Source: an uncultured Opitutales bacterium (GTDB lineage Bacteria; Verrucomicrobiota; Verrucomicrobiia; Opitutales; Coraliomargaritaceae). From it: 64,000 nt of DNA. Within the stretch, counting starts at the first letter, position 1. Every line of letters begins with the position of its first letter. Shown here piece by piece: positions 36,910 to 44,642 of the stretch. The stretch spans positions 87,871-151,870 of the forward strand of contig CALKBZ010000005.1 of the NCBI GenBank assembly GCA_937775295.1, written 5' to 3'. Position numbers and translations under genes: made by a program. The notes beneath the pieces are model-generated. The model ran no database searches and had not been told where the DNA came from. It worked only from the letters and a program-made list of their open reading frames with translations.

Positions 36910-37319
36910 CTATTTGTACGTCGTGCCAAGCTTTGCTCGTAGTTTGTAGTCGAGCATCTCCTGTGGTTGATTAATGAGTTTTTGCACTAATCGAGTGCTG
37001 TTGAGTAGCTGGGCTGTAAAACTGATGTAGACGATGGTATCGCTATAGCCTTCAAGCGGTGGCAGGTCCTTCGCCGTACCAGTGACCACTTCGATGCCTT
37101 CGAGAATGAGTTCATAATAGAGGCCGTGCAAATCGATGGCCTCGGCATTTGGGTTCACCATTCGCAGTTGGATAGTAAACTGCATCGCACTGGTATCGCT
37201 CGCAGCTTTTGTGATACCCACGACTTCGATCCTCGGGCGCTCGTAATCGTGGTGCAACCACTCCAGCAGAGCACCGCGAGGCAAGTGAGGAGGCAGAGTC
37301 GGCGGGTGGCTAATGCCAT
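36910..37319 (-). pseudogene. LEA type 2-like lipoprotein, interrupted by a frameshift
   Basis: The signal peptide and lipobox are in one frame: ATG at 37319, then MALATRRLCLLTCLAVLCWSGC with the lipid Cys at about 37254-37256. The mature domain is in another: RPRIEVVGITKAASDTSAMQFTIQLRMVNPNAEAIDLHGLYYELILEG to the stop at 36910, a Water-stress/LEA2-like beta domain. Neither frame alone makes the expected lipoprotein. Deletion of one base between about 37254 and 37230 would explain it. It is either a recent pseudogene or a sequencing error; no slippery heptamer for programmed shifting was seen. Confidence 0.7.
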
Positions 37320-37502
37320 AGATTGTAGTTCAAGCTGAGGCCGTGTATGTGCAAGTAGGGTCATGCATGCCTTCTCTCGGTACATAAGCTAGGGTGTGGA
37401 ATCGTGCTTAGACCCTCAATGCCTTGAGCTGTAGCTAATAGAATACGCGATTTAATATGTTTTTCTTGTAAGGACCCACTATTCAATTCGATAATATTAA
37501 TA

Positions 37503-37751
37503 ATGTCTTCTGATTCCTCATCTTTAACTGAACGTGCTTGTGCTATTGTCGGATCCGTCATCCCTAGCTGTATGGAAGGATTGCGGCTCGTCGAGTTAGG
37601 GCAGCAGCGTCCGCTGAAATTGCATGAGCGCCTTGGATTGTTCTACAACTCGCCGCTTTGCCTGCATTGCAGCTGTAAGCGAGTTAAATTCGATAAAGAG
37701 CGTGAGAAGCTGCGTGAGATTGATCGCCAGCGCCGTGCTTCAGCTCAATGA
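37503..37751 (+). CDS. Small anti-sigma-like zinc-finger protein
   Basis: 82 aa. The segment SCMEGLRLVELGQQRPLKLHERLGLFYNSPLCLHCSCKR aligns by eye with small zf-HC2/anti-sigma-type proteins (C...ERLaL.lHl.lC..C). The first Cys and the CxxC pair are present, but the usual His before CxxC is Asn. The tail is a charged helix (KFDKEREKLREIDRQRRA). It could bind zinc with altered geometry or have lost binding. No sigma factor gene is adjacent, so the role is open. Confidence 0.6.
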   Translation: MSSDSSSLTERACAIVGSVIPSCMEGLRLVELGQQRPLKLHERLGLFYNSPLCLHCSCKRVKFDKEREKLREIDRQRRASAQ

Positions 37752-37984
37752 GACTCTGTCTAGGGCTCTTCGGGCAAGGCACTCTCGGCAGATTGTGCCT
37801 TTCTGTGAGACTAATACCCCAACTAGTATTTGCATTTTTGAAGGTTTTCACTGCCTTGTGGGGAATGGCTAAAAGGATTAGTATTTCTGGAAAAGTAGCA
37901 ACCAAGTCAACTCCGGCTATAGATGTGTCGACTCCAATGGTCGGCTACCAATTATTGGGCGTGTAAGTTGCCGCTATCTGTATC

Positions 37985-39415
37985 ATGGCTGAGTCAGGAA
38001 ACGTTCGCAAACCGCTGGTCGCGGTATCTGGGGCAAGTGGCTTTGTTGGCACTCATTTACGCACGGAATTGGCCGATGTGTATGAGTTTCGGGCGCTGTC
38101 GCGGAGTGCTCATGTAGTCGAGCGCAATGCGAGTGAAAGCTCTACACAATGGTGCAAGTGCGACCTATACTCGCTACCCAAAGTCACCGAGGCGCTGAGG
38201 GGATGTGAATATGCGTTTTATTTGGTGCATTCCATGGCACCTTCGAGTCGCTTAATGCAGGGCAATTTCGAGGATACCGATCTACTGCTGGCGGATAATT
38301 TTATACGTGCAGCCGAAGCAGTTGGTGTGAAGCACGTGATTTATTTGAGCGGCTTGCTGCCGGACGAGAAGGATAATTTGTCACCGCACTTGCGCAGCCG
38401 CTGTGAAGTCGAGCAGGTGTTACGTTCACGTTCTGTATCGGTCACGGTGTTGCGCGCGGGACTGATCTTTGGTCCCGGCGGCTCATCGTTCTCGATGCTG
38501 ATTAACTTAGTGCGCCGCTTGCCGGTAATGTTGCTGCCTGCGTGGACAGGCTCAATGACGCAGTCGGTTGATATTAAAAACGTCTGCCATGCATTTCGTC
38601 TCTGTTTGGGGGATGCGACCTTGGCTGGGGGTATTTACGATTTAGGCGGACATGAGCCGATGACTTACCGTGAGCTGATCTTGCAAACTGGGAAGTTACT
38701 TGGCCGTGAAGTTCGAACCCTGCGCGTCCCGGTTAATTGTTTTGCGTTGTCGAAACATTGGGTCGCGTTATTCAGTGGTGTTGCACCGGCCTTGGTTGGG
38801 CCATTGCAGGAAAGTTTGCAGCACGATTTACAGGCCAGGCCGAATCCCTTACTGCAACGCCTGGAGGGTGGATTTGTCTCGTTTGAGGAATCGTTTCGAG
38901 CTGCGGTGGATGCCTCTGGTGGTCCGTTGCCGAACCCTAGAAGTCATACGCAGTTTGCAGACAAACAAGCGATTAAACGAGATCGTCGCGTGCGCTCGGT
39001 TCAACGTATGGCGTGGCCTGCTGGATGGACTGCGGCAAGGGTGACGCGCGAATATGGTACATGGCTGAGCCAGCGTTATCGTGGATTACTTGCAGTGGAA
39101 ACAGACAGTGTGGGTGTCGTTCGTTTCTTGATCGGCGGGCTGAAACTGTGCCTGCTGGAGCTGACGCCGACACCGTTCAGTGAGGATGCCGAGCGTTGTG
39201 CCTTTTATATTACAGGTGGATGCCTTTCGCGCACGGTAGATCCTCCGGGGCGCTTGGAGTTTCGTATTGTTAAATCGCGCGATTGTGTGGTGGCATCGAT
39301 TCATGGATTTGCACCGACGTTACCGTGGTGGTTGTATGCATCCACTCAAGCACGTGTGCATTTATTAGTGATGCGCGCATTTGGTCGGCACTTGAAGCGG
39401 TCCTGTTCGAAGTGA
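37985..39415 (+). CDS. NAD(P)-binding SDR-like protein with DUF2867 domain
   Basis: Atypical/extended SDR of the YbjT/DUF2867 group, 476 aa. The nucleotide motif VAVSGASGFVGTHLRTEL opens the Rossmann fold. YLVHSMAPSS, VIYLSGLLPDE and VTVLRAGLIFGPGGSSF follow the family pattern. The C-terminal 150 residues form the DUF2867 domain, ending PTLPWWLYASTQARVHLLVMRAFGRHL. The substrate is unknown; related proteins are often linked to quinone or carotenoid metabolism, but nothing here tests that. It stands alone, converging with the phosphatase gene. Confidence 0.85.
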   Translation: MAESGNVRKPLVAVSGASGFVGTHLRTELADVYEFRALSRSAHVVERNASESSTQWCKCDLYSLPKVTEALRGCEYAFYLVHSMAPSSRLMQGNFEDTDLLLADNFIRAAEAVGVKHVIYLSGLLPDEKDNLSPHLRSRCEVEQVLRSRSVSVTVLRAGLIFGPGGSSFSMLINLVRRLPVMLLPAWTGSMTQSVDIKNVCHAFRLCLGDATLAGGIYDLGGHEPMTYRELILQTGKLLGREVRTLRVPVNCFALSKHWVALFSGVAPALVGPLQESLQHDLQARPNPLLQRLEGGFVSFEESFRAAVDASGGPLPNPRSHTQFADKQAIKRDRRVRSVQRMAWPAGWTAARVTREYGTWLSQRYRGLLAVETDSVGVVRFLIGGLKLCLLELTPTPFSEDAERCAFYITGGCLSRTVDPPGRLEFRIVKSRDCVVASIHGFAPTLPWWLYASTQARVHLLVMRAFGRHLKRSCSK

Positions 39416-39558
39416 TCCCATCGAAAGCATTTTGGCTAGACCTCGGCGAGTGTGCAACTCTTGCAATCAAGTGGGTCGCCGAAGGCGAGCGTCGCCTCCG
39501 TGGGGGCCGCAATGCTGCTGGCGGCATCTGTTAGGGGCCGCTGCTTTGCTGCCGCGGG

Positions 39559-40041
39559 CTATTTGTATTCCTGCTTGATGTAGGCCAGCAAAGAGGGGAT
39601 GCCTTCGATCATTGAATCGAGGCACTGCTGATAAGCATCGAAATTTTGGCCGTAGGGATCGGGGATTTGTACATCTACGTCCGGCCCCATGAATTCGCGA
39701 AAGAGGTGCAGGCGCTTGGGGAGTCCGGTATGGTAGTGCGCCAGGATGTCGAGATGTGAGTCAGTCATGCCGATGATCATGAAGGCACGGTCGATCAGCT
39801 CTTGAGTCACGGGTTGGCTCTGGTGCTGTGCTAAATCAATTTTGACCTTTTTGAGCGCTGCGACTGAATTACTCGATGCGGGCTCACCATATCCAGCTGC
39901 AACGCCAGCGGATTCGACGCTTAGTTGATCAAGCGGAGCGCCTTCGGCAGCCAGCGCATGTTGCAGTAGTTTTTCTGCCATTGGGCTGCGGCAGACATTG
40001 CCGGTGCAGACAGTGAGGATGAGATTGCGATCTTGAGCCAT
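39559..40041 (-). CDS. Low-molecular-weight protein-tyrosine phosphatase family
   Basis: 160 aa with the N-terminal P-loop VCTGNVCRSPMAE (CX5R-S) and the general acid in IPDPYGQNFDAY. This is the LMW-PTP fold shared with arsenate reductases and YwlE-type arginine phosphatases. The residue after the loop Cys is Thr (CTGNVCRS), which in YwlE favours phospho-arginine (known for that family), so an arginine phosphatase is possible. It is preceded on the same strand by the ATPase/DUF4276 pair but has no SD sequence and looks unrelated. Confidence 0.9.
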   Translation of the reverse strand: MAQDRNLILTVCTGNVCRSPMAEKLLQHALAAEGAPLDQLSVESAGVAAGYGEPASSNSVAALKKVKIDLAQHQSQPVTQELIDRAFMIIGMTDSHLDILAHYHTGLPKRLHLFREFMGPDVDVQIPDPYGQNFDAYQQCLDSMIEGIPSLLAYIKQEYK

Positions 40042-40104
40042 TGGGTCGTGATACTAGGCGAGTTTGATTGGAGGGGACAACACTTTTGCTCCCTCGTTGT
40101 TTTG

Positions 40105-40773
40105 TTACAGATTTTCAAGCGTTGTCAGCCATTCGTTAAAGATGGGACAGGCCACTCGCATTTTAGGGATGCCAATCTCACTTGCAATGGAGACTCCCGT
40201 TGAAGTTTTTTTGAATCTGTCTGACAGTGCAGTCAGTCGTTTTGACGGTGCTGTTTGTGAACTGTCATTCACCTTTTCCGGTTCTCCGCATTCTTGTAAA
40301 ATGGAGTTTATTCGTTTAACTGACACATCCAGTTTTGCTGCTAAGATTGTCGGATCGCTAAAGTAGAGAGCTTCGATTTCATGCATAGAAACATAAGGGA
40401 TGAATCGTTTTACAGTGTTCTCTGTGGGGTACAGCCGAGCGATTTCGCTAGCAGTCGCTCTATTCATCACCGCTGCCTTACGAATATGGGTGATTTGCTT
40501 TTTCGAATCTTGGTAGCCCGGCCAGTCGGCTCTGATGCCATAATAATCAACAAACATAGTCACCCACGTGTCGCGCCTTTGTTTAATATGCTTCTCTATG
40601 TCGTTTTGTGCGCGTGCAAACTTAACGTCGCCGCCTTTTTCTCCGGGCTTATCCAAGATAATTGGAGTCAGGTAGACATTTGAGTTAATCAGGTAGGGTG
40701 CCAGAACTTGCTTGATGAAACGTTGCTCTGTCGAGCCTTCCACGATGGCAATGATTTCTTTGCACTCACTCAT
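40105..40773 (-). CDS. DUF4276 (Toprim-like) protein, partner of the adjacent AAA ATPase
   Basis: 222 aa, DUF4276 family, a Toprim-like nuclease fold related to RloB. Likely metal residues are Glu12/Glu16 in IVEGSTEQRF, Asp76 in MFVDYYG and the HEIEALYFSD segment at 131-140. The ATG at 40773 overlaps the ATPase 3' end by 8 bases and is preceded by AAGGAGG with an 8-base spacing; most genes in this window lack such a signal. The pair resembles OLD-like ATPase plus Toprim effector modules in anti-phage systems; the effector role of this gene is inference. Confidence 0.85.
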   Translation of the reverse strand: MSECKEIIAIVEGSTEQRFIKQVLAPYLINSNVYLTPIILDKPGEKGGDVKFARAQNDIEKHIKQRRDTWVTMFVDYYGIRADWPGYQDSKKQITHIRKAAVMNRATASEIARLYPTENTVKRFIPYVSMHEIEALYFSDPTILAAKLDVSVKRINSILQECGEPEKVNDSSQTAPSKRLTALSDRFKKTSTGVSIASEIGIPKMRVACPIFNEWLTTLENL

Positions 40774-41899
40774 GGTTAGTGCCTCCTTGAATGACGTTTT
40801 TGGTCCACAAATCACCGACTGAGTAACTATCAAGCCATGAACTAAAGTCTTTGCGGTTTAAGCGTTCGAGAGTCGATTGTCCGTCTTTTCGATTGGCAAT
40901 GACAATGTCTTCAATTGAGAACTCATTCAGCAGGTTGGGTGACTGAGTCGCTAATATGATTTGAGTTCGCTTTGCAGCGTCTTGAATTAGCTCTGCCAGT
41001 ATTGCGATGGCTTCTGGATGTAATCCTAATTCTGGTTCATCGATGACGATTGCGGAAGGAGGAAAAGGTTGGAGTAATGCGGTTGCTAAGCAGATGAATC
41101 GAATGGAACCGTCTGATAGATGATAGGGCTGCATCGGGAAATCGGAGCCTTTTTGCTGCCAGCTGAGTTTTACCCTTTGCGCGTCTCCGAGTTGTTGCAC
41201 GTCTAGTCTGAAGTCGTCGAAAAACGGGATGACTAGACGGACTGCATCGACGATTTCCTGATAGTTCTTACGCCATGAATTATTAGTTTTCAGCTTTAAT
41301 AGGAAGGGTGCGATGTTGGATGCATCGTGTCTTAGCTTATGGTTGTCTTCTACGATTTCTGAACGGCGCATCGGCGCAGTCGAGCTAGTGTCGTGGAAGT
41401 GATATACTATCCAATTTGAAATCGATTCATATACGAAATGGCCGACTCCATTGGACTGTCCAGTGGCGGATGTTTCATTTCTTTGATCTTGAAGCCGGCT
41501 CTCTTCTGAGGGGCTACCATATGAACGCCAACTAGTTGATACATACTTTCGACTCTCATCGATGAGGAAGCGCTCATCTGTGGTCGAGGTTAGTTCGAAG
41601 TTATAGTAGTTGGAGCCTTCAGCGTGAATGCTGTGTGATTCGAATTCGAAGCCAATCTGAATTGATGGCGTTGCCTTCGGGCCATTGTGGAGAAAGTTAT
41701 CCGCCCCCCCACGTTCTAGAATGAACTTTTGGAAGTTCTGTTGCGACATCGCCATGAGCATGCGAAACACTTGGACAAAATTACTCTTACCGACGCCATT
41801 TGCACCGATGATGATATTGAGGTCTTTGAGTTCAAAATCTTTTAGTTCACGGATTGACTTAAAGCCTTGGATACTGAGTTTTTTGATTCCCCCTTTCAT
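40766..41899 (-). CDS. AAA (AAA_21/OLD-like ABC) ATPase, first gene of a putative defence pair
   Basis: 377 aa ABC-type ATPase of the RecF/OLD-like group: IQGFKSIRELKDFELKDLNIIIGANGVGKS (Walker A 32-39), a short coiled or insert region, ABC signature LSDGS (261-265), Walker B AIVIDEPELGLHPEA (about 283-297) and switch region IILATQSPNLLNEF. The ATG at 41899 has GGGAG 8 bases upstream; the ATG at 41914 has none. Its reading frame runs 8 bases into the DUF4276 gene. The locus is more AT-rich than its neighbours and is probably acquired. It likely senses or regulates with its partner in phage defence. Confidence 0.88.
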   Translation of the reverse strand: MKGGIKKLSIQGFKSIRELKDFELKDLNIIIGANGVGKSNFVQVFRMLMAMSQQNFQKFILERGGADNFLHNGPKATPSIQIGFEFESHSIHAEGSNYYNFELTSTTDERFLIDESRKYVSTSWRSYGSPSEESRLQDQRNETSATGQSNGVGHFVYESISNWIVYHFHDTSSTAPMRRSEIVEDNHKLRHDASNIAPFLLKLKTNNSWRKNYQEIVDAVRLVIPFFDDFRLDVQQLGDAQRVKLSWQQKGSDFPMQPYHLSDGSIRFICLATALLQPFPPSAIVIDEPELGLHPEAIAILAELIQDAAKRTQIILATQSPNLLNEFSIEDIVIANRKDGQSTLERLNRKDFSSWLDSYSVGDLWTKNVIQGGTNHE

Positions 41900-42051
41900 T
41901 ATATTGTCTCCCATGTGTGTGTCATAAACTTTTCGTCGATGTGGTGAACCTACTAATTCTGGCTATCTGCTTTGAGGCTAGGTAGGTTATTATTGTCGTT
42001 CATGCAAGTTATACTGGGTTCAGCGTAGAATCCATGTAGGCGAACTATGAG

Positions 42052-42951
42052 TTAAAGTTCGGACTGTTGCTGTAAGATTTGTAGGGCGGCGATGATATCA
42101 ACGCCGCGTTGCAGAATACGATCCGGCTCAATGCTGCTGCTGTCAGTCTCGCCGGCTGGATCACGATCGCTGCTGCTATCCTCATTGCGAAGAAGTTGCG
42201 TGATGTCAGTGCCTGCTTCGTAGAGATGATAGCTGAGGTAGTTTTCCTTCGCGTCACTTTCTAATTGAATGCGCGGTTCAAACCCGACTCCTACCAGTGA
42301 TGTGTCGCTGTCGGGGCGAACCTCTCCGCAGAGAATCCAAGCGTTGGGTGAGGCCTTGCTGTAAAATCCGGTACGGCCTGCGGTCGATTCGCCGACAGCG
42401 ATGATCGCACCTGTTACTTGCAGTTGGTGCAGCACTGCCTCGAATGGGCCGGCGGTTTCGCGGTTGCATAGAACGATGACAGGAGCGTCGCGCAGAGTGC
42501 TGGAGGCCCCGCCAGATGTGCTGAGGTCGGCGGGCACCGTACCGACGGTGGTCAATGTCTTGGCCTGCTTAGCGGTGGCAAAGCAGCTGAGTGTATCCAT
42601 CGCAGTGTGGTTGGATTTAAGAAAGCGTAGGTCTAGGATCAGCGCGGAATGCGTTTGGAACTCTGCTAGCACGGACTTCGCTTCGTCCCAGCGGTAGAGG
42701 CGGATGTATTTGATCGCGCGTGGCAAGTCCTCGACGCGTGCCGCGACTCGACTTTCGGAAGTGGTTTCCAGCTGCGGCTCTTCAAATAGGACGTGATTTG
42801 GAAATAATGCTGCCAAGCCATGCAGGCGAATCGCTTCGTCGCTGTAATCACTTAGAGCTGGGAACAGTGCCGCGTTCTGTCCCTGTGCAGGCTGGCATGT
42901 GACTGCTGCGCAGACCACCGCCATACTGAGACATTGTTTAACGGTCATCAT
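42052..42951 (-). CDS. S41-like (tail-specific protease fold) protein lacking the catalytic serine
   Basis: 299 aa, exported (signal peptide ending near QPAQGQ). The core resembles the S41 ClpP/crotonase-like fold: ALILDLRFLKSN, then APVIVLCNRETAGPFEAVLHQLQVTGAIIAVGESTAGRTG, which parallels the S41 motif P(V)xVLxNxxTASASE...VGExTxGKG. The position of the nucleophile Ser is Gly and the catalytic Lys region is GRTG, so proteolysis is unlikely. It may be a binding or pseudo-enzyme. ATGs at 42951 and 42948 are both possible. It starts 15 bases after purD and is probably cotranscribed with it. Confidence 0.72.
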   Translation of the reverse strand: MMTVKQCLSMAVVCAAVTCQPAQGQNAALFPALSDYSDEAIRLHGLAALFPNHVLFEEPQLETTSESRVAARVEDLPRAIKYIRLYRWDEAKSVLAEFQTHSALILDLRFLKSNHTAMDTLSCFATAKQAKTLTTVGTVPADLSTSGGASSTLRDAPVIVLCNRETAGPFEAVLHQLQVTGAIIAVGESTAGRTGFYSKASPNAWILCGEVRPDSDTSLVGVGFEPRIQLESDAKENYLSYHLYEAGTDITQLLRNEDSSSDRDPAGETDSSSIEPDRILQRGVDIIAALQILQQQSEL

Positions 42952-42966
42952 GTGCAAGGTGCCAGT

Positions 42967-44253
42967 TTAGCGGTTGAGCTCTTGATGGCCAATATCGCGG
43001 CGGAGATATTTGCCGTCGAAGTGGACCTGATCGCATACGCTGTATGCGAGGTCGGCGGCTGCTTGTAGGCTCGGCGCTTGTCCACTGATGCCCAGCACGC
43101 GGCCACCGTTGGTAGTGATGGTGCCATCCTCTGCGCGCGTGGTGCCAGCATGCACGATCGCGGAACGCTCTGGAGTGGTCGTTGGTAAAGTGATGGTGTC
43201 GCCTTTTGGATAAGTGTCAGGGTAGCCGCCAGCTGCGAGCACGATGACGATCGCAGCGCCAGGATGGAAGTTAAGCTTTGCTGGTAGTGCTTCGCCCTTT
43301 GCTGAGGCCAGCAGTACCGGCACGAGATCGTCTGCGACCATTGGTAGCAGTACCTGTGTTTCAGGATCACCGAAGCGGACGTTGTATTCGAGTACGCGTA
43401 CACCCTTTGGTGTGAGCATGAGGCCAGCGTAAAGGGTGCCACAGAAGTGAATGCCGTCTGCTTTGAAGCCGTCGAGGGTCGGGCGCAGCACTTGCGCTTC
43501 GATCTGGGCCTGCATTTCTGCAGTGACGCGGCTGGTCGGTGTGTATGCGCCCATGCCGCCAGTATTGAGGCCAGTGTCGCCCTCGCCGGCGCGCTTGTGG
43601 TCTTGGCTCGGTGGCAGGCAGACGAAATCATCGCCCGATACAATCGCGTGAATGGAGGCTTCTTCGCCGTACAGTGTTTCTTCGATGACGATCTCGTGGC
43701 CACTTGTGCCGAAGGCGTTGCCTTCGAGCATGTCTTTGACCGCAGCAATCGCTTCAGCTTGTGTTTCCGCCATGATCACGCCTTTGCCAGCTGCGAGGCC
43801 GCTGGCTTTAATGACGATCGGTGCGGGGTGTGTGTCGAGATACTCTAGTGCGGGGGCGACTTCGGTAAAGCTACCGTATTCTGCGGTGGGGATGTTGTGG
43901 CGGGCGAAGAAATCCTTACAAAAGACTTTGCTCGATTCGAGCTGAGCGCCCTGAGCGTTCGGGCCGTAAGCGGGGATGCCGACCGCTTGTAGTGCATCGA
44001 CGAGGCCGAGGCTGAGTGGCACTTCCGGGCCGACGATGACGAGGCCGATGTGGTGGTCTTGTGCGAGTTGGACGATACCTTCGATGTCTTCGACGTCGAC
44101 GTTGTAGCAATCGACTTCAGAGGCCATGCCACCATTGCCTGGTGTCGCGATAACGCGCTCGGCGAGCGGGCTCTTTAAGCACATTTGCACGAGGGCGTGT
44201 TCGCGTCCACCAGAACCTACGACAAGAATAGAAAACTTAGATGTATCGGCCAT
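42967..44253 (-). CDS. purD: Phosphoribosylamine--glycine ligase
   Basis: Second step of purine synthesis (GAR synthetase), ATP-grasp fold. Motifs: ILVVGSGGREHALVQM at the N-terminus, IVIGPEVPLSLGLVDAL, PIVIKASGLAAGKGVIMAE, SQDHKRAGEGDTGLNTGGMGAYTP and LEYNVRFGDPETQVLLPM. 428 aa is standard. It is separated from other pur genes except purH at the far end of the window. The unknown S41-like gene follows directly. Confidence 0.97.
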   Translation of the reverse strand: MADTSKFSILVVGSGGREHALVQMCLKSPLAERVIATPGNGGMASEVDCYNVDVEDIEGIVQLAQDHHIGLVIVGPEVPLSLGLVDALQAVGIPAYGPNAQGAQLESSKVFCKDFFARHNIPTAEYGSFTEVAPALEYLDTHPAPIVIKASGLAAGKGVIMAETQAEAIAAVKDMLEGNAFGTSGHEIVIEETLYGEEASIHAIVSGDDFVCLPPSQDHKRAGEGDTGLNTGGMGAYTPTSRVTAEMQAQIEAQVLRPTLDGFKADGIHFCGTLYAGLMLTPKGVRVLEYNVRFGDPETQVLLPMVADDLVPVLLASAKGEALPAKLNFHPGAAIVIVLAAGGYPDTYPKGDTITLPTTTPERSAIVHAGTTRAEDGTITTNGGRVLGISGQAPSLQAAADLAYSVCDQVHFDGKYLRRDIGHQELNR

Positions 44254-44642
44254 AATTCAGAGCACGTTTCCAGAATCCTTTTCAGAGGTAAAGGCTGTTT
44301 TAGGTGAGAGTAGCGTGTTTTTCTGTGGTTCGAGCATTCCGACGTAGTTTCTGCTGTTTATCAGGAATCGTTGCACCGCGCGAGCTGCTTGTCGTGACTC
44401 CGCAATGCCTATGGCCTAACCCCGTCCCAGCATTGGCTTACTTTGCAACCTTGAACCAGTATATTAACCCGTCTAGACTAAGACAGACTCTGGCCCAGTT
44501 TGAGTCACTCGAGCAGGTGGCCATACGTGGCAGCGGTGCACGCTGATCTAATTAATAGGTATCGAGTCCTCGCACAGCCATTTAGACTAATTGTCCTGAC
44601 TTGCCGCTTGTATTTTTTGGCAGCCTAAAGTGATCTAAACGG
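44254..44642. other. 389-base spacer between divergent purD and mpl
   Basis: No supported gene. An 80-codon plus-strand frame (44304-44546) with a partly protein-like end (ATLNQYINPSRLRQTLAQFESLEQVAI) is present, but no family is recognised and the front half is not protein-like; it could be a gene remnant. Promoters for purD and mpl must lie here, but I cannot pick them out. Confidence 0.5.

Noticed and set aside
37748..37966. 72-codon plus-strand frame starting ATGA inside the anti-sigma-like gene's stop
   Set aside because: The 4-base overlap is attractive, but the translation shows no domain or helix pattern, and a minus-strand frame over the same bases is equally open. Not listed as a gene.
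44304..44546. 80-codon plus-strand frame in the purD-mpl gap
   Set aside because: Its last 30 residues look protein-like, but the rest does not and no family is recognised; kept only as a possible remnant in the gap description.
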